A DNA stretch of 64,000 nucleotides from Taxillus chinensis (lineage: Eukaryota; Streptophyta; Magnoliopsida; Santalales; Loranthaceae), in contig CM042088.1 in NCBI GenBank assembly GCA_023512835.1, positions 18,528,986 to 18,592,985 of the forward strand, read 5' to 3'. The notes under the pieces are model-generated. The model searched no databases and was not told where the DNA came from. It saw only the letters and a list, made by a program, of their open reading frames with translations. Both the position numbers and the translations under genes were made by a program. Positions 10,438 to 23,346 of the stretch are shown here, piece by piece (position 1 is the first letter of the stretch; the number at the start of each line of letters is the position of its first letter).

Positions 10438-12466
10438 GTGCTCATCATGTGTCTCTAGAATCCCTCCCCAGTTTATTGGGTGGATTCGTGCTTGTGTCTC
10501 TTCTCCCAGTTCTTCTTTGGCTCTTAATGGTGAGTTGAAGGGTTATTTTGCCGGTCGACATGGGCTCCATCAAGGGGATCCCATTTCTCCTTACCTGTTC
10601 ACCCTTTGTATGGAAGTTTTCTCTTGCATTTTGGATGCTTATATTCGGCGCTCCCCTTCTTTTTCGTATCATTGGCGTTGCCGGAAAACTCTCTTATCCC
10701 ACCTCTATTTTGCTGATGATCTCATGGTTTTCAGCAAAGGGGATGTTTAGTCGGTCTGTGTGGTTCACGAGGCTATCCTTACTTTTTCGCAGCTCTCTAG
10801 GCTTTCTCCTAATCTGGTGAAGAGTGCCATTTTTTTCTTTGGGGTGTCTCCATCTATTCAGCGTGATATTCTGGCTACTGTTGGGTTTTCTCTTGATTCC
10901 CTCCCTGTCCGTTACTTGGGGGTGCGCCTTATTACCAAGAGGCTGTGTGCTGGGGACTGTCAGGTGTTAGTGGATCGCATTCTACAGCGGGTGTGCACGT
11001 GGACCTCTAGGTATTTGTCTTTTGGTGGTCGGCTACTGCTTATTCAGTCTGTGCTTTTTGGCATTCAGGCTTTCTGGAGCTATCATTTTATCCTTCCTGC
11101 TCGGGTTCTTAAGTCTATTGAGCACCTTCTGGTTGCCTTTCTTTGGACAGGTACTGCTTTGAATGGGCGGGGAGCTAGAGTCTCTTGGGAGGAGGTCTCC
11201 AAGCCTAAAAAGGAGGGTGGTCTTGGTTTGAAAAAGCTGAAAGATTGGAATGTTACTGCCCTTTCTCGCTTGATCAGGGATCTTTGTCAGCCGCTCTCTT
11301 CTTCTTTGTGGGTTTGCTGGATCCGCGCTAATTTGGCCAAAAAGGGGCAATTTTGGGTGGCGAAGGTTCCTTGGCGGTGCTCCTGGACATGGCGCAAGGT
11401 GTTGGCTCTACGCGATCGCCTCCAGCCATGTATTTCGGTGAGGTTAGGGATGGCTCTTCTACCTTGCTCTGGTTTGATTCCTGGTTGCCTCGGGGTCCTA
11501 TTTGTCTGTCGGCTTCTGCTAGGGTGATCTATGATTCTAGGTTGGGATTGAATGCTACTGTCAGTGCTATCCTCTCTCAGGGGTGGCATTGGCCACAAGC
11601 CAATTCTCGTGTGCTGCTTGAGTTGAAGGAGGAGACTGTTGCCTTGGCTGTTCCTTCTGGCAGCCGCGATTGTGTGCAGTGGCTTGGCTTTCCTCGAGTG
11701 GCCCTTTTCCTCTCAGCTCTGCTTGGAATTTTCTTCGTTCGCCTTCCCCTACTGTGCCCTGGAGTTCTGTGGTGTGGTTCCGGCATCATTCTCCCTGGCA
11801 CGTGTGCTTACTGTGGATGGCTATTCGCTGTCATCTTCCTACTCAAGACCAGCTGCTATCATTTGGCATTGCTCTTTCGGGGGGGTGTCCACTGTGTCAG
11901 GCTCCGGCTGAGTCTCATGATCATCTCTTCTTTTCTTTCCCCTTTTCCCAGCGTGTTTGGGTCGATGTTCTGTCCAAGTGTGTTTTGTCCTGTGCCTCTC
12001 TTTCTTGGTCTCCTTTCATCACTTGGGCTGCTGATTCTCTTTCGGGAAGCACTCTTCAGTCGTTGCTTGCCCGGCTATCCTTGGCGTCTTCGTGTACTAC
12101 CTCTGGCAGGAACGTAATGCTAGAATGCATGGGCGTGGGAATCGGTCTGCTGAGCAGCTGGTCAACTTGGTTATGGCCACCGTGCGGGTTCGTGCTAGCC
12201 TGCAAGCTATATGGCTCCCTTCTTGTCTCAATTCTCATCAGATGTCTGTCTGGCAGCTTTTTTGACTGTATGTGTTTTGTTTGATGTCTGTGGTTGTTGG
12301 TCTGTGTTCTCTTCTTGGGGTTTTGTTTTTGCTCCTATAGTTATCGGCTTGGAGGCTGATTTTGTTTGGTTTTTTTTATTTCCTTGAGGGGTATGCCCCT
12401 GTTTTATCCTTTCTGTAATTGTTTTTTCTCCTTAATATATTCTTTCATTTTTCAAAAAAAAAAAAA
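10438..12466 (+). mobile_element. 5'-truncated L1-type LINE
   Basis: A non-LTR retrotransposon tail with the C-terminal part of ORF2, a 3' UTR (12266-12453) and a poly(A) tract (12454-12466). It is flanked by a 14-bp target-site duplication with one mismatch (10424-10437 and 12465-12478). The first 26 bp (10438-10463) are satellite m3-like and not LINE sequence, placed between the duplication and the LINE body. Insertion is in m3 of the satellite. Confidence 0.92.
10463..12265 (+). pseudogene. LINE ORF2 C-terminal part (reverse transcriptase, zf-RVT), broken
   Basis: ORF2 of L1-type elements encodes endonuclease and reverse transcriptase for target-primed insertion. The preserved part begins inside the reverse transcriptase (PPQFIGWIRAC, then GLHQGDPISPYLF), contains the catalytic box as FADD (about 10705-10720), and continues through SPNLVKSAIFF, VRYLGVRL and the LWVCWIRAN region. 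A zf-RVT-like zinc-binding region follows (WMAIRCHLPTQDQLLSFGI, CPLCQAPAESHDHLFF, about 11810-11935), then a C-terminal WQERNARMHGRG-type end and a stop at 12263-12265. Breaks: an in-frame TAG at 10748-10750 where a Gln codon is expected, a frameshift near 11430, another before 11720 and another near 12100. Endonuclease and the start of the reverse transcriptase are absent. Dead copy. Confidence 0.9.
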
Positions 12467-12804
12467 CTTACTCAAACCTAAAAATCTACCCTTTTTGTTT
12501 CGTAATTGCAGTAAAATGTGGCTTTGTCGATTATAATGTTGCCTTCAAGCTCGTGTATTCAATATTGATAATAGTGGATTTGACACAGCATCGGAGATAC
12601 CTCCCCACCATGGAGTATGTCACAATGAGTGAAGAATGTTCATCATGTGTCCTTCGAATCACTAATGAATATTACATTTCGTTGATTGTTTGATCCTCTC
12701 AATGCATTCGGAATCAACAAAATAACCAACCTAAATCTAAGGAATCGAGCCTTGCGATTTCTGATTGAAGCAAAAAGAGTGTTTATCCACTTTTTGGGTA
12801 ATCG

Positions 12805-13056
12805 GTACTGACAAAAGTGCATTATACTAAGCGTGGGATGTACCTCAACGACGTGTAGTATGTCACAATGAGCGAACGATGCTCATCATATGTCCTTTCA
12901 ATCCATCATGGATATTAGATTTTGTTGTTTGATTAATCAATTAAATGCATCCCAAATCAACTAAATAAGTAACCCAAAGCTAAAAATCAACCCTTTTGAT
13001 TCCTAATTAAAGCAAAATGTGGATTTATCGAGTACAATAGAGTGTTCGAGCTATTG
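12805..13056 (+). repeat. Satellite monomer m1 (reference unit)
   Basis: 252 bp, first monomer of a complete HOR unit (12805-13820). Diagnostic words: AAAAGTGCATTATACTAAGC, GAGCGAACGATGCTCATCAT, the 12-bp palindrome TTGATTAATCAA in intact copies, CCCAAAGCTAAAAATCAACC, and a CGAGCTATTG or CGAGCTCATG end. Confidence 0.9.
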
Positions 13057-13317
13057 TATTCAATATATATAATAGTGGATTAGAGACATCGTTGGATGTA
13101 CCACCAGCAATTGAGTTTGTCACAATGAGCGAACCATGCTCTCCTTGTATCCTTTCAATCCTCTATGGATATTACATTTTGTTGTTATATTGATCAACTC
13201 AATGAATACGAAATCAGTGAAATAGTAAACCTAAATCTAAGGAATCTAGGCTTTTGGTCTCTGATTGAAACAAAAAGTGGGTTTATCCTCTTTAATAGCC
13301 TTTGACATCAAGTAATA
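13057..13317 (+). repeat. Satellite monomer m2 (reference unit)
   Basis: 261 bp. Diagnostic words: TATTCAATAT, GTGGATTAGA, CAATTGAGTTTGTCACAATG, TTGTTATATTGATCAACTCA, GAATCTAGGCTTTTGGTCTC, CTTTAATAGCCTTTGACATC. Aligns by eye with m1 around GTCACA-TGAGCGAAC-ATGCTC and TGGATATTA-ATTTTGTTGTT, so both derive from one ancestral monomer. Confidence 0.9.
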
Positions 13318-13571
13318 ATTGTTTATAAAAGCGTACTAGACCAAGCATCAGAAGCACCTCACTGCCGTGGAGTAGGCCACATTGGGATAACCATGCTCAT
13401 CATGTGTCTCTTGAATCCTACATGGATATTACATTTTATTGTTTGATTAATCCAAACAATGCATCCCAAATGAACTAAATAACTTACTCAAACCTAAAAA
13501 TCTACCCTTTTTGATTTGTAATTGTAGTAAAATGCGGATTTGTCGACTATGATGTTGTCTTCGAGCTCGTG
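13318..13571 (+). repeat. Satellite monomer m3 (reference unit)
   Basis: 254 bp. Diagnostic words: GACCAAGCATCAGAAGCACC, GCCACATTGGG, TTTATTGTTTGATTAATCCA, AATAACTTACTCAAACCTAA, CGAGCTCGTG at the end. Closest to m1. Confidence 0.9.
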
Positions 13572-13820
13572 TATTCAATATTGATAATAGTGGATTCGAC
13601 ACATCATTGGAGATACCTCCCCACCATGGAGTACGTCACAATGAGTGAAGAATGTTCATCATGTGTCCTTCGAATAACTAATGGATATTACATTTCGTTG
13701 ATTGTTTGATCCTCTCAATGCATTCGAAATCAACAAAATAACCAACCGAAATCTAAGGAATCGAGCCTTGCGATTTTTGATTGAAGCAAAAAGAGTGTTT
13801 ATCCACTTTTCGGGTAATCG
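13572..13820 (+). repeat. Satellite monomer m4 (reference unit)
   Basis: 249 bp. Diagnostic words: TATTCAATATTGATAATAGT, GATACCTCCCCACCATGGAG, GAATCACTAATGGATATTAC or close variants, TTGTTTGATCCTCTCAATGC, CGAGCCTTGCGATTT, TTTATCCACTTTTCGGGTAA. Closest to m2. Confidence 0.9.
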
Positions 13821-16800
13821 GTATTAACAAAAGTGCATTATACTAAGCGTGGGATGTACCTCACCGCCGTGTAGTATGTCACATTGAGCGAACGATGCTC
13901 ATCATGTGTCCTTTCAATCCTTCATGGATATTAGATTTTGTTGTTTGATTAATCAATTGAATGCATCCCAAATCAACTAAATAAGTAACCCAAAGCTAAA
14001 AATCAACCCTTTTGATTCCTAATTAAAGGAAAATGTGGATTTATCGAGTATAATAGAGTGTTCGAGCTATTGCATTCAATATTTATAATAGTGGATTAGA
14101 GACATCGTTGGACGTACCACCAGCAATAGAGTTTGTCACAATGAGCAAACCATGCTCTCCATGTCTCCTTTGAATCCTCTATAGATATTACATTTTGTTG
14201 TTATATTGATCAACTCGATGAATACGAAATCGGTGAAATAGTAAACCTAAATCTGAGGAATCTAGGCTTTTGGTCTCTGATTGAAGCAAAAAGTGGGTTT
14301 ATCCTCTTTAATAGCCTTTGACATCGAGTAATCATTGTTGATAAAAGCATACAAGACCAAGCATAAGAAGAATTTCACTGCCGTGGAGTATGCCACATTG
14401 AGCTAACCGTGCTCATCATGTGTCTCTTCAATCCTACGTGGATATTACATTTTATTGTTTGATTAATCCACACAATGCATCCCAAATAAACTAAATAAGT
14501 TACACAAACCTAAAAATCTACGCTTTTTGATTCGTAAATGCAGTAAAATGAGGATTTGCCAATTATAATGTTGTCTTCGAGCTTGTGTATTCTATATTAC
14601 TAATAGTGGATTCCACACAACATTGGAGATACCTCCCCACCGTGGAGTACGTCACACTGAGTGAAGAATGTTCATCACGTGTCATCTGAATAACTAATGG
14701 ATATTACATTTCGTTGATTGTTTGATCCTCTCAATGCATCTGAAATCGACAAAATAACCAACCTAAATCTAAGAAATCGGGCCTTGCGAAATCTGATTGA
14801 AGCAAAAAGAGTGTTTGTCCACTTTTCGGGTAATTGGTATTGACAAAAGTGCATTATCCTAAGCGTGGGATGTACCTCACCGCCGTGTAGTATGTCACAT
14901 TGAGCGAACGATGCTCATCATGTGTCCTTTCAATCCTTCAAGGAAATTAGATTTTGTTGTTTGATTAATCAATTGAATGCATCCCAAATCAACTAAATAA
15001 GTAACATAAAGCTAAAATTGAACCCTTTCGATTCCTAATTAAAGCAAAAAGTGGATTTATCAAGTATAATAGTGTGTTCGAGCTCAAGTATCCAATATTT
15101 ATAATAGTGGATTAAACACATCGTTGGAAATACCACCTGCAATTGAGTTTGTAACAATGAGCGAACCATACTCTTCATGTGTCCTTTGAATCGTCTATGG
15201 ATATTTCATTTTGTTGTTATATTGATGAACTCAATGAATACGAAATTAGTGAAATAGTAAACCTAAATCTAAGGAATCTAGGCTTTTGGTCTCTTATTGA
15301 AGCAAATAATGTGTTTATCCTCTTTAACAACCTTTGACATCGAGTAATCATTGTTCATAAAAGCATACAAGACCAAGCATTAGAAGAATTTCACTGTCGT
15401 GGAGTATGCCACGTTGAGCTAACCGTGCTCATCATGTGTCTCTTGAATCCTACATGGATATTACATTTTATTGTTTGATTAATCCACACACTGCATCCCA
15501 AATGAACTAAATAAGTTACTCAAACCCAAAAATCTACGCTTTTTGATTCGTATATGCAGTAAAATGAGGATTTGCCGATTATAATGTTGTCTTCGAGCTC
15601 GTGTATTCTATATTGCTAATAGTGGATTCAACACAGCATTGGAGATACCTCCCCACCGTGGAGTACGTCACACTGAGTGAAGAATGTTCATCACGTGTCA
15701 TCCGAATCACTAATGGATATTACATTTCGTTGATTGTTTGATCCTCTCAATGCATCTGAGATCGACAAAATAACCAACGTAAATCTAAGAAGTCGGGCTT
15801 TGCGAAATCTGATTGAAGCAAAAAGAGTGTTTGTCCACTTTTCGGGTAATTGGTACTGACAAAAGTGCATTATGCTAAGCGTGGGATGTAGCTCACCGCC
15901 ATGTAGTATGTCACATTGAGCGAACGATACTCATCATGTGTCCTTTCAATCCTTCAAGGAAATTAGATTTTGTTGTTTGATTAATCAATTGAATGCATCC
16001 CAAATCAACTAAATAAGTAACCTTAAGCTAAAATTGAACCCTTTCAATTCCTAATTAAAGCAAAAAGTGGATTTATCAAGTATAATAGTGTGTTCGAGCT
16101 CAGGTATCCGATATTTATAACAGTGGATTAAACACATTGTTGGAAGTACCACCCGCAATTGAGTTTGTAACAACGAGCGAACCATGCTCTTCATGTGTCC
16201 TTTGAATCGTCTATGGATATTACATTTTGTTGTTATATTGATCAACTCAATGAATACGAAATCAGTGAAATAGTAAACCTAAATCTAAAGAATCTAGGCT
16301 TTTGGTCTCTGATTGAACCAAAAAATGGGTTTATCCTCTTTAATAGCCTTTGACATCGAGTAATCATTGTTGATAAAAGCATACAAGACCAAGCATAAGA
16401 AGAATTTCACTGCCGTGGAGTATGCCACATTGAGCTAACCGTGCTCATCATGTGTCTCTTGAATCCTACATGGATATTACATTTTATTGTTTGATTAAAC
16501 TACACAATGCATCCCAAATAAACTAAATAAGTTACTCAAACCTAAAAATGTACGCTTTTTGATTCGTAATTGCAGTAAAATGAGGATTTTCCGATTATAG
16601 TGTTGTCTTCGAGCTCGTGTATTCTATATTGCTAATAGTGGATTCGACACAGCATTGGAGATACCACCCCACCGTGGAGTACGTCACACTAAGTGAAGAA
16701 TGTTCATCATGTGTCATCCAAATCAATAATGGATATTACATTTCGTTGATTGTTTGATCCTCTCAATGCATCTGAAATCGACAAAATAACCAACCCAAAT

Positions 16801-17154
16801 CTAAGAAATCGGGCCTTGCGAAATCTGATTGAAGCAAAAAGAGTGTTTGTCCACTTTTCGGGTAATTGGTAGTGACAAAAGGGCATTATGCTAAGCGTGG
16901 GATGTACCTCACCGCCGTGTAGTTTGTCACATTGAGCGAACGATGCTCATCATGTGTCCTTTCAATCCTTCAAGGAAATTAGATTTTGTTGTTTGATTAA
17001 TCAATTGAATGCATTCCAAATCAACTAAATAAGTAACCTAAAGCTAAAATTCAACCCTTTCGATTCCTAATTAAAGCAAAAAGTCGATTTATCAAGTATA
17101 ATAGTGTGTTCGAGCTCAAGTATCCAATATTTATAATAGTGGATTAAACATATC

Positions 17155-20100
17155 GTTGGAAGTACCACCTGCAATTGAGTTTGTAACAACGAGCGAACCA
17201 TACTCTTCATGTGTCCTTTGAATCGTCTATGGATATCTCATTTTGTTGTTATATTGATCAACTCAATGAATACGAAATTAGTGAAATAGTAAACCTAAAT
17301 CTAAGGAATCTAGGCTTTTGGTCTCTTATTGAAGCAAATAATGTGTTTATCCTCTTTAACAACCTTTGACATTCAGTAATCATTGTTGATAAAAGCGCAC
17401 TAGTCCAAGCATCAGAAGCACCTCACCGCTGTGGAGTATGCCACATTGGGCTAACCGTGCTCATCATGTGTCTCTTGAATCCTATATGGATATTACATTT
17501 TATTTTTTGATTAATCCACACAATGCATCCCAAACGAACTAAATAACTTACTCAAACCTAAAAAACTATCCTTTTGACTCATAATTGCATTAGAATGTGG
17601 ATTTGTCGATTATCATGGGGGCTTCGAGCTCGTGTATTGAATATTGATATTAGTGGATTCAAGACAGCATTGGAGATACCTCCCCACGATGGAGTACGTC
17701 ACACTGAGTGAACAATGTTCATCACATGTCCTTCGAATCACTAATGGATATTACATTTCGTTGATTGTTTGATCCTCTCAATGCATTCAAAATCAACAAA
17801 ATAACCAACCTAAATCTATGGAATCGAGCCTTGCGATTTCTGATTGAAGCAAAAAGAGTGTTTATCCACTTTTTGGGTAATCGGTATTGATAAAAGTGCA
17901 TTATACCAACCGTGGTATGTACCTCACCGCCGTGTAGTATATCACATTGACCGAACGATACTCATCATGTGTCCTTTCAATCCTTCATGGATATTAGATT
18001 TTGTTGTTTGATTAATCAGTTGAATGCATCCCAAATGAACTAAATAAGTAACCCAAAGCTAAAAATCAACCCTTTTGATTCCTAATTAAAGCAAAATGTG
18101 GATATATCGAGTATAATAGAGTGTTCGAGCTATTATATTCACTATTTATAATAGTGGATTAGAGACAATGTTGGATATAGCACCAGCTATTGAGTTTGTC
18201 ACAATGAACGAACCATGCTCTTCATGTGTCATTTGAATCCTCGATGGATATTACATTTTGTTGTTATATTGATTAACTCAATGAATACAAAATCAGTGAA
18301 ATAGTAAACCTAAATCTAAGGAATCTAGGCTTTTGGTCTCTTATTGAAGCAAATAGTGCGTTTATCCTCTTTAATAGCGTTTGACATTTGGTAATCATTG
18401 TTGATAAAAGCGCACTAGACCAAGCATCAGAAGCACCTCACCGCCGTGGAGTATGCCACATTGGGCTAACCGTGCTCATCGTGTGTCTCTTGAATCCTAT
18501 GTGGATATTACACTTTATTGTTTGATTAATCCACACAATGCATCCCAAACGAACTAAATAACTTACTCAAACCTAAAAATCTACACTTTTGACTCATAAT
18601 TGCATTAAAATGTGGATCTGTTGATTATAATGGAGTCTTCGCGCTCTTATATTCAATATTGGTAATAGTGGATTCGACATAGCGTTGGAGATACCTCCCC
18701 ACCATGGAGTACGTCACAATGAGTGAAGAATGTTCATCATGTGTCCTACAAATCACTAATGGATATAATATTTCGTTGATTGTTTGATACTCTCAATGCA
18801 TTCGAAATCAACAAAATGACCAACCTAAATCTAAGGAATCGAGCCTAGCGATTTCTGATTGAAGCAAAAAGAGTGTTTATCCACTTTCCGGGTAATTGGT
18901 TTTGATAAAAGTGCATTACAATAACCGTGGGATGTACCACACCGCTGTGTAGTATGTCACATTGAGCGAACAAGGCTCGTCACGTGTCCTTTCAATCCTT
19001 CATGGATATTAGATTTTGTTGTTTGATTAATCAATTGAATGCATTTCAAATCAACTAAATAAGTAACCCAAAGCTAGAAATCAACCCTTTTGATTACTAA
19101 TTAAAGCAAAATGTGGATTTATCGAGTATAATAGAGTGTTCGAGCTATTGTATTCAATATTTATCATAGTGGATTAGACACATCGTTGGAAGTACCACCT
19201 GCAATTGAGTTTGTAACAATGAGCGAACCATGCTCTTCATGTGTCCTTTGAATCGTCTATGCATATTACATTTTATTGTTATATTGATGAACTCAATGAA
19301 TACGAAATTAATGAAATAGTGAACCTAAATCTAAGGAATCTAGGCTTTTGATCTCTTATTGAAGCAAATAGTGTGTTTATCCTCTTTAACAACCTTTGAC
19401 ATTCAGTAATCATTGTTGATAAAAGCGCACTAGACCAAGCATCAGAAGCACCTCACCGCTGTGGAGTATGCCACATTGGGCTAACCGTGCTCATCATGTG
19501 TCTCTTGAATCCTATATGGATATTACATTTTATTGTTTGATTAATCCACACAATGCATCCCAAACGAACTAAATAACTTACTCAAACCTAAAAAACTATC
19601 CTTTTGGCTCATAATTGCATTAAAATGTGGATTTGTCGATTATCATGGGGTCTTCGAGCTCGTGTATTCAATATTGATATTAGTGGATTCAAGACAGCAT
19701 TGGAGATACCTCCCCACGATGGAGTACGTCACACTGAGTGAACAATGTTCATCACATGTCCTTCGAATCACTAATGGATATTACATTTCGTTGATTCTTT
19801 GATCCTCTCAATGCATTCAAAATCAACAAAATAACCGACCTAAATCTATGGAATCGAGCCTTACGATTTCTGATTGAAGCAAAAAGAGTGTTTATCCACT
19901 TTTTGGGTAATCGGTATTGATAAAAGTGCATTATACCAACCGTGGTATGTACCTCACTGCTGTGTAGTATATCACATTGACCGAACGATACTCATCATGT
20001 GTCCTTTCAATCCTTCATGGATATTAGATTTTGTTGTTTGATTAATCAGTTGAATGCATCCCAAATCCACTAAAAAAGTAACCCAAAGCTAAAAATCAAC

Positions 20101-21390
20101 CCTTTTCATTCCTAATTAAAGCAAAATGTGGATATATCGAGTATAATAGAGTGTTTGAGCTATTATATTCACTATTTATAATAGTGGATTAGAGACAATG
20201 TTGGATATAGCACCAGCTATTGAGTTTGTCACAATGAACGAACCATGCTCTTCATGTGTCATTTGAATCCTCTATGGATATTACATTTTGTTGTTATATT
20301 GATTAACTCAATGAATACAAAATCAGTGAAATAGTAAACCTAAATCTAAGGAATCTAGGCTTTTGGTCTCTTATTGAAGCAAATAGTGCGTTTATCCTCT
20401 TTAATAGCGTTTGACATTTGGTAATTATTGTTGATAAAAGCGCACTTGACCAAGCATTAGAAGCACCTCACCGCCGTGGAGTATGCCACATTGGGCTAAC
20501 CGTGCTCATCGTGTGTCTCTTGAATCCTATGTGGATATTACACTTTATTGTTTGATTAATCCACACAATGCATCCCAAACGAACTAAATAACTTACTCAA
20601 ACCTAAAAATCTACACTTTTGACTCATAATTGCATTAAAATGTGAATCTGTTGATTATAATGGAGTCTTCGTGCTCTTATATTCAATATTGGTAATAGTG
20701 GATTCGACATAGCGTTGGAGATACCTCCCCACCATGGAGTTCGTCACACTGAGTGAAGAATGTTCATCATGTGTCCTTCGAATCACTAATGGATATTACA
20801 TTTCGTTGATTGTTTGATCCTCTCAATGCATCCAAAATCAATAAAATGACCAACCTAAATCTAAGGAATCGAGCCTAGCGACTTCTGATTGAAGCAAAAA
20901 GAGTGTTTATCCACTTTTCGGATAATTGGTTTTGATAAAAGTGCATTACAATAACCGTGGGATGTACCACACTGCTGTGTAGTATGTCACATTGAGCGAA
21001 CAAGGCTCGTCACGTGTCCTTTCAATCCTTCATGGATATTAGATTTTGTTGTTTGATTAATCAATTGAATGCATTTCAAATCAACTAAATAAGTAACCCC
21101 AAGCTAGAAATCAACCCTTTTGATTACTAATTAAAGCAAAATGTGGATTTATCGAGTATAATAGAGTGTTCTAGCTATTGTATTCAATATTTATCGTAGT
21201 GGATTAGACACATCGTTGGAAGTACAGCTGCAATTGAGTTTGTAACAATGAGCGAACCATGCTCTTCATGTGTCCTTTGAATCGTCTATGGATATTACAT
21301 TTTATTGTTATATTGATGAACTCAATGAATATGAAATTAGTGAAATAGTGAACCTAAATCTAAGGAATCTAGGCTTTTTGTCTCTGATTG
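17155..21390 (+). repeat. 2,030-bp super-repeat (eight monomers), two copies
   Basis: Two HOR units together repeat as a block with offset 2,030 bp. Shared rare variants include TATATTCAATATTGGTAATAG (18648 and 20678, trimmed at the edges), GTGCATTACAATAACCGTGG (18910 and 20940), GACAATGTTGGATATAGCAC (18165 and 20195) and GATTCAAGACAGCATTGG (17656 and 19686). Neighbouring units at 1,015 bp lack them. The block ends near 21390, where the sequence returns to the common type. Confidence 0.8.
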
Positions 21391-21941
21391 AAGCAAAAAG
21401 TGGGTTAATCCTATTTAATAGCCTTTGACATCGGGTAATCATTGTTGATAAAAGCGCACGAGACCAAGCATCAGAAACACCTCACCGCCGTGGAGTATGC
21501 CACATTGGGCTAACCGTGCTCATCATGTGTCTCTTGAATCCTATATGGATATTACATTTTATTGTTTGATTAATCCACACAATGCATCCCAAATGAACTA
21601 AATAACTTATTAAAACCTAAAAATCTACCCTTTTGATTCGTAATTGCAGTAAAATATGGATTTGTCGATTATAATGTTGCCTTCGAGCTCGTGTATTCAA
21701 TATTGATATTAGTGGATTCAAGACAGCATTGGAGATACCGCCCCACGATGGAGTACGTCACACTGAGTGAACAATGTTCATCACATGTCCTTCGAATCAC
21801 TAATGGATATTACATTTCGTTGATTGTTTGATCCTCTCAATGCATTCAAAATCAGCAAAATAACCGACCTAAATCTATGGAATTGAGCCTTACGGTTTCT
21901 GATTGAAGCAAAAAGAGTGTTTATCCACTTTTTGGGTAATC

Positions 21942-23346
21942 GGCAAAAAGAGTGCATTATACTAAGCATGGGATGTACCTCACCGCCGTGTAGTATGTCA
22001 CATTGAGCGAACGATGCCTATGATGTGTCCTTTCAATCCTTCGTGGATATTAGAGTGTTCGAGCTATTGTATTCAATATTTATAATAGTGGATTAGAGAC
22101 ATCATTGGAAGTAGCACCATCAATTGAGTTTGTCACAATGAGCGAACCATGCTCTTCATGTGTCCTTTAAATCGTCTATGGATATTACATTTTGTTGTTA
22201 TATTGATCAACTCAATGCATACGAAATCAGTGAAACAGTAAACCTAAATCTAAGGAATCTAAGCTTTTGGTCTCTTATTGAAGCAAATAGTTTGTTTATC
22301 CTCTTTAACAGCCTTTGACATTCAGTAATCATTGTTGATAAAGGCGCACTAGACCAAGCATCAGAAGCACCTCACCGCCGTGGAGTATGCCACATTGGGC
22401 TAACCGTACTCATCATGTGTCTCTTGAATCCTATATGGATATTACACTTTATTGTTTGATTAATCCACACAATGCATCCCAAATCAACTAAATAACTTAC
22501 TCAAACCTAAAAATCTACACTTTTGACTCATAATTGCATTAAAATGTGGATTTGTCGATTATAATGGAGTCTTCGAGCTCGTGTATTAAATATTTACAAT
22601 AGTGGATTAGACACATCGTTGGAAGTACCTCCCACAATTGAGTTTGTAACATTGAGCGAACCATGCTCTTCAAGTGTCCTTTGAATCGTCTATGGATATT
22701 ATATTTTGTTGTTATATTGATCAACTCACTGAATACGAAATCAACGAAATAGTAAACCTAAATCTAAGGATTCTAGGCTTTTGGTCTCTGATTGAAGCAA
22801 AAAGTGGATTTTCCCTTTTTAATAGCCTTTGACATCGGGTAATCATTGTTGATGAAAGCGCACTAGACGAAGCATCAGAAGCACCTCACCACTATGGAGT
22901 ATGCCTCATTGGGCTTACCGTGCTCATCATGTGTCTCTTGAATCCTATATGCATATTACACTTTATTATTTGATTAATCCACACAATGCATCCCAAACGA
23001 ACTAAATAACTTACTCAAACCTAAAAATCTACACTTTTGACTCATAATTGCATTAAAATGTGGATTTGTCGATTATAATGGAGTCTTTGAGGTCGTGTAT
23101 TCAATACTGATAATAGTGGATTCGACACAGCGTTGGAGATACCTCCCCACGATAGAGTACGTCACACTGAGTGAAGAATGTTCATCATGTGTCCTTTGAA
23201 TCACTAATGGATATTACATTTCGTTGATTGTTTGATCCTCTCAATGCATCCGAAATCAACAAAATAACCAACCTAAATCTAAGGAATCGAGCCTTGCGAT
23301 TTCTAGTTGCAGCAAAAAGAGTGTTTATCCACTTTTAGGGTAATTG
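21942..23346 (+). repeat. Variant HOR unit: m1(deleted)-m2-m3-m2-m3-m4
   Basis: m1 has lost about 115 bp between GTGGATATTA (about 22045) and GAGTGTTCGAGC (about 22052). After m2 (about 22073) and m3 (about 22334) a second m2 (about 22585) and m3 (about 22847) follow before m4 (about 23098). The extra pair adds about 505 bp, a dimer step, as expected from misaligned exchange between m2-m3 and m4-m1 related pairs. Confidence 0.82.

Noticed and set aside
12781..12805. CENP-B-box-like word around CTTTTCGGGTAAT in m4
   Set aside because: The TTCG-N4-A-N2-CGGG spacing of the box is not met; only a CGGG core is shared in some copies.
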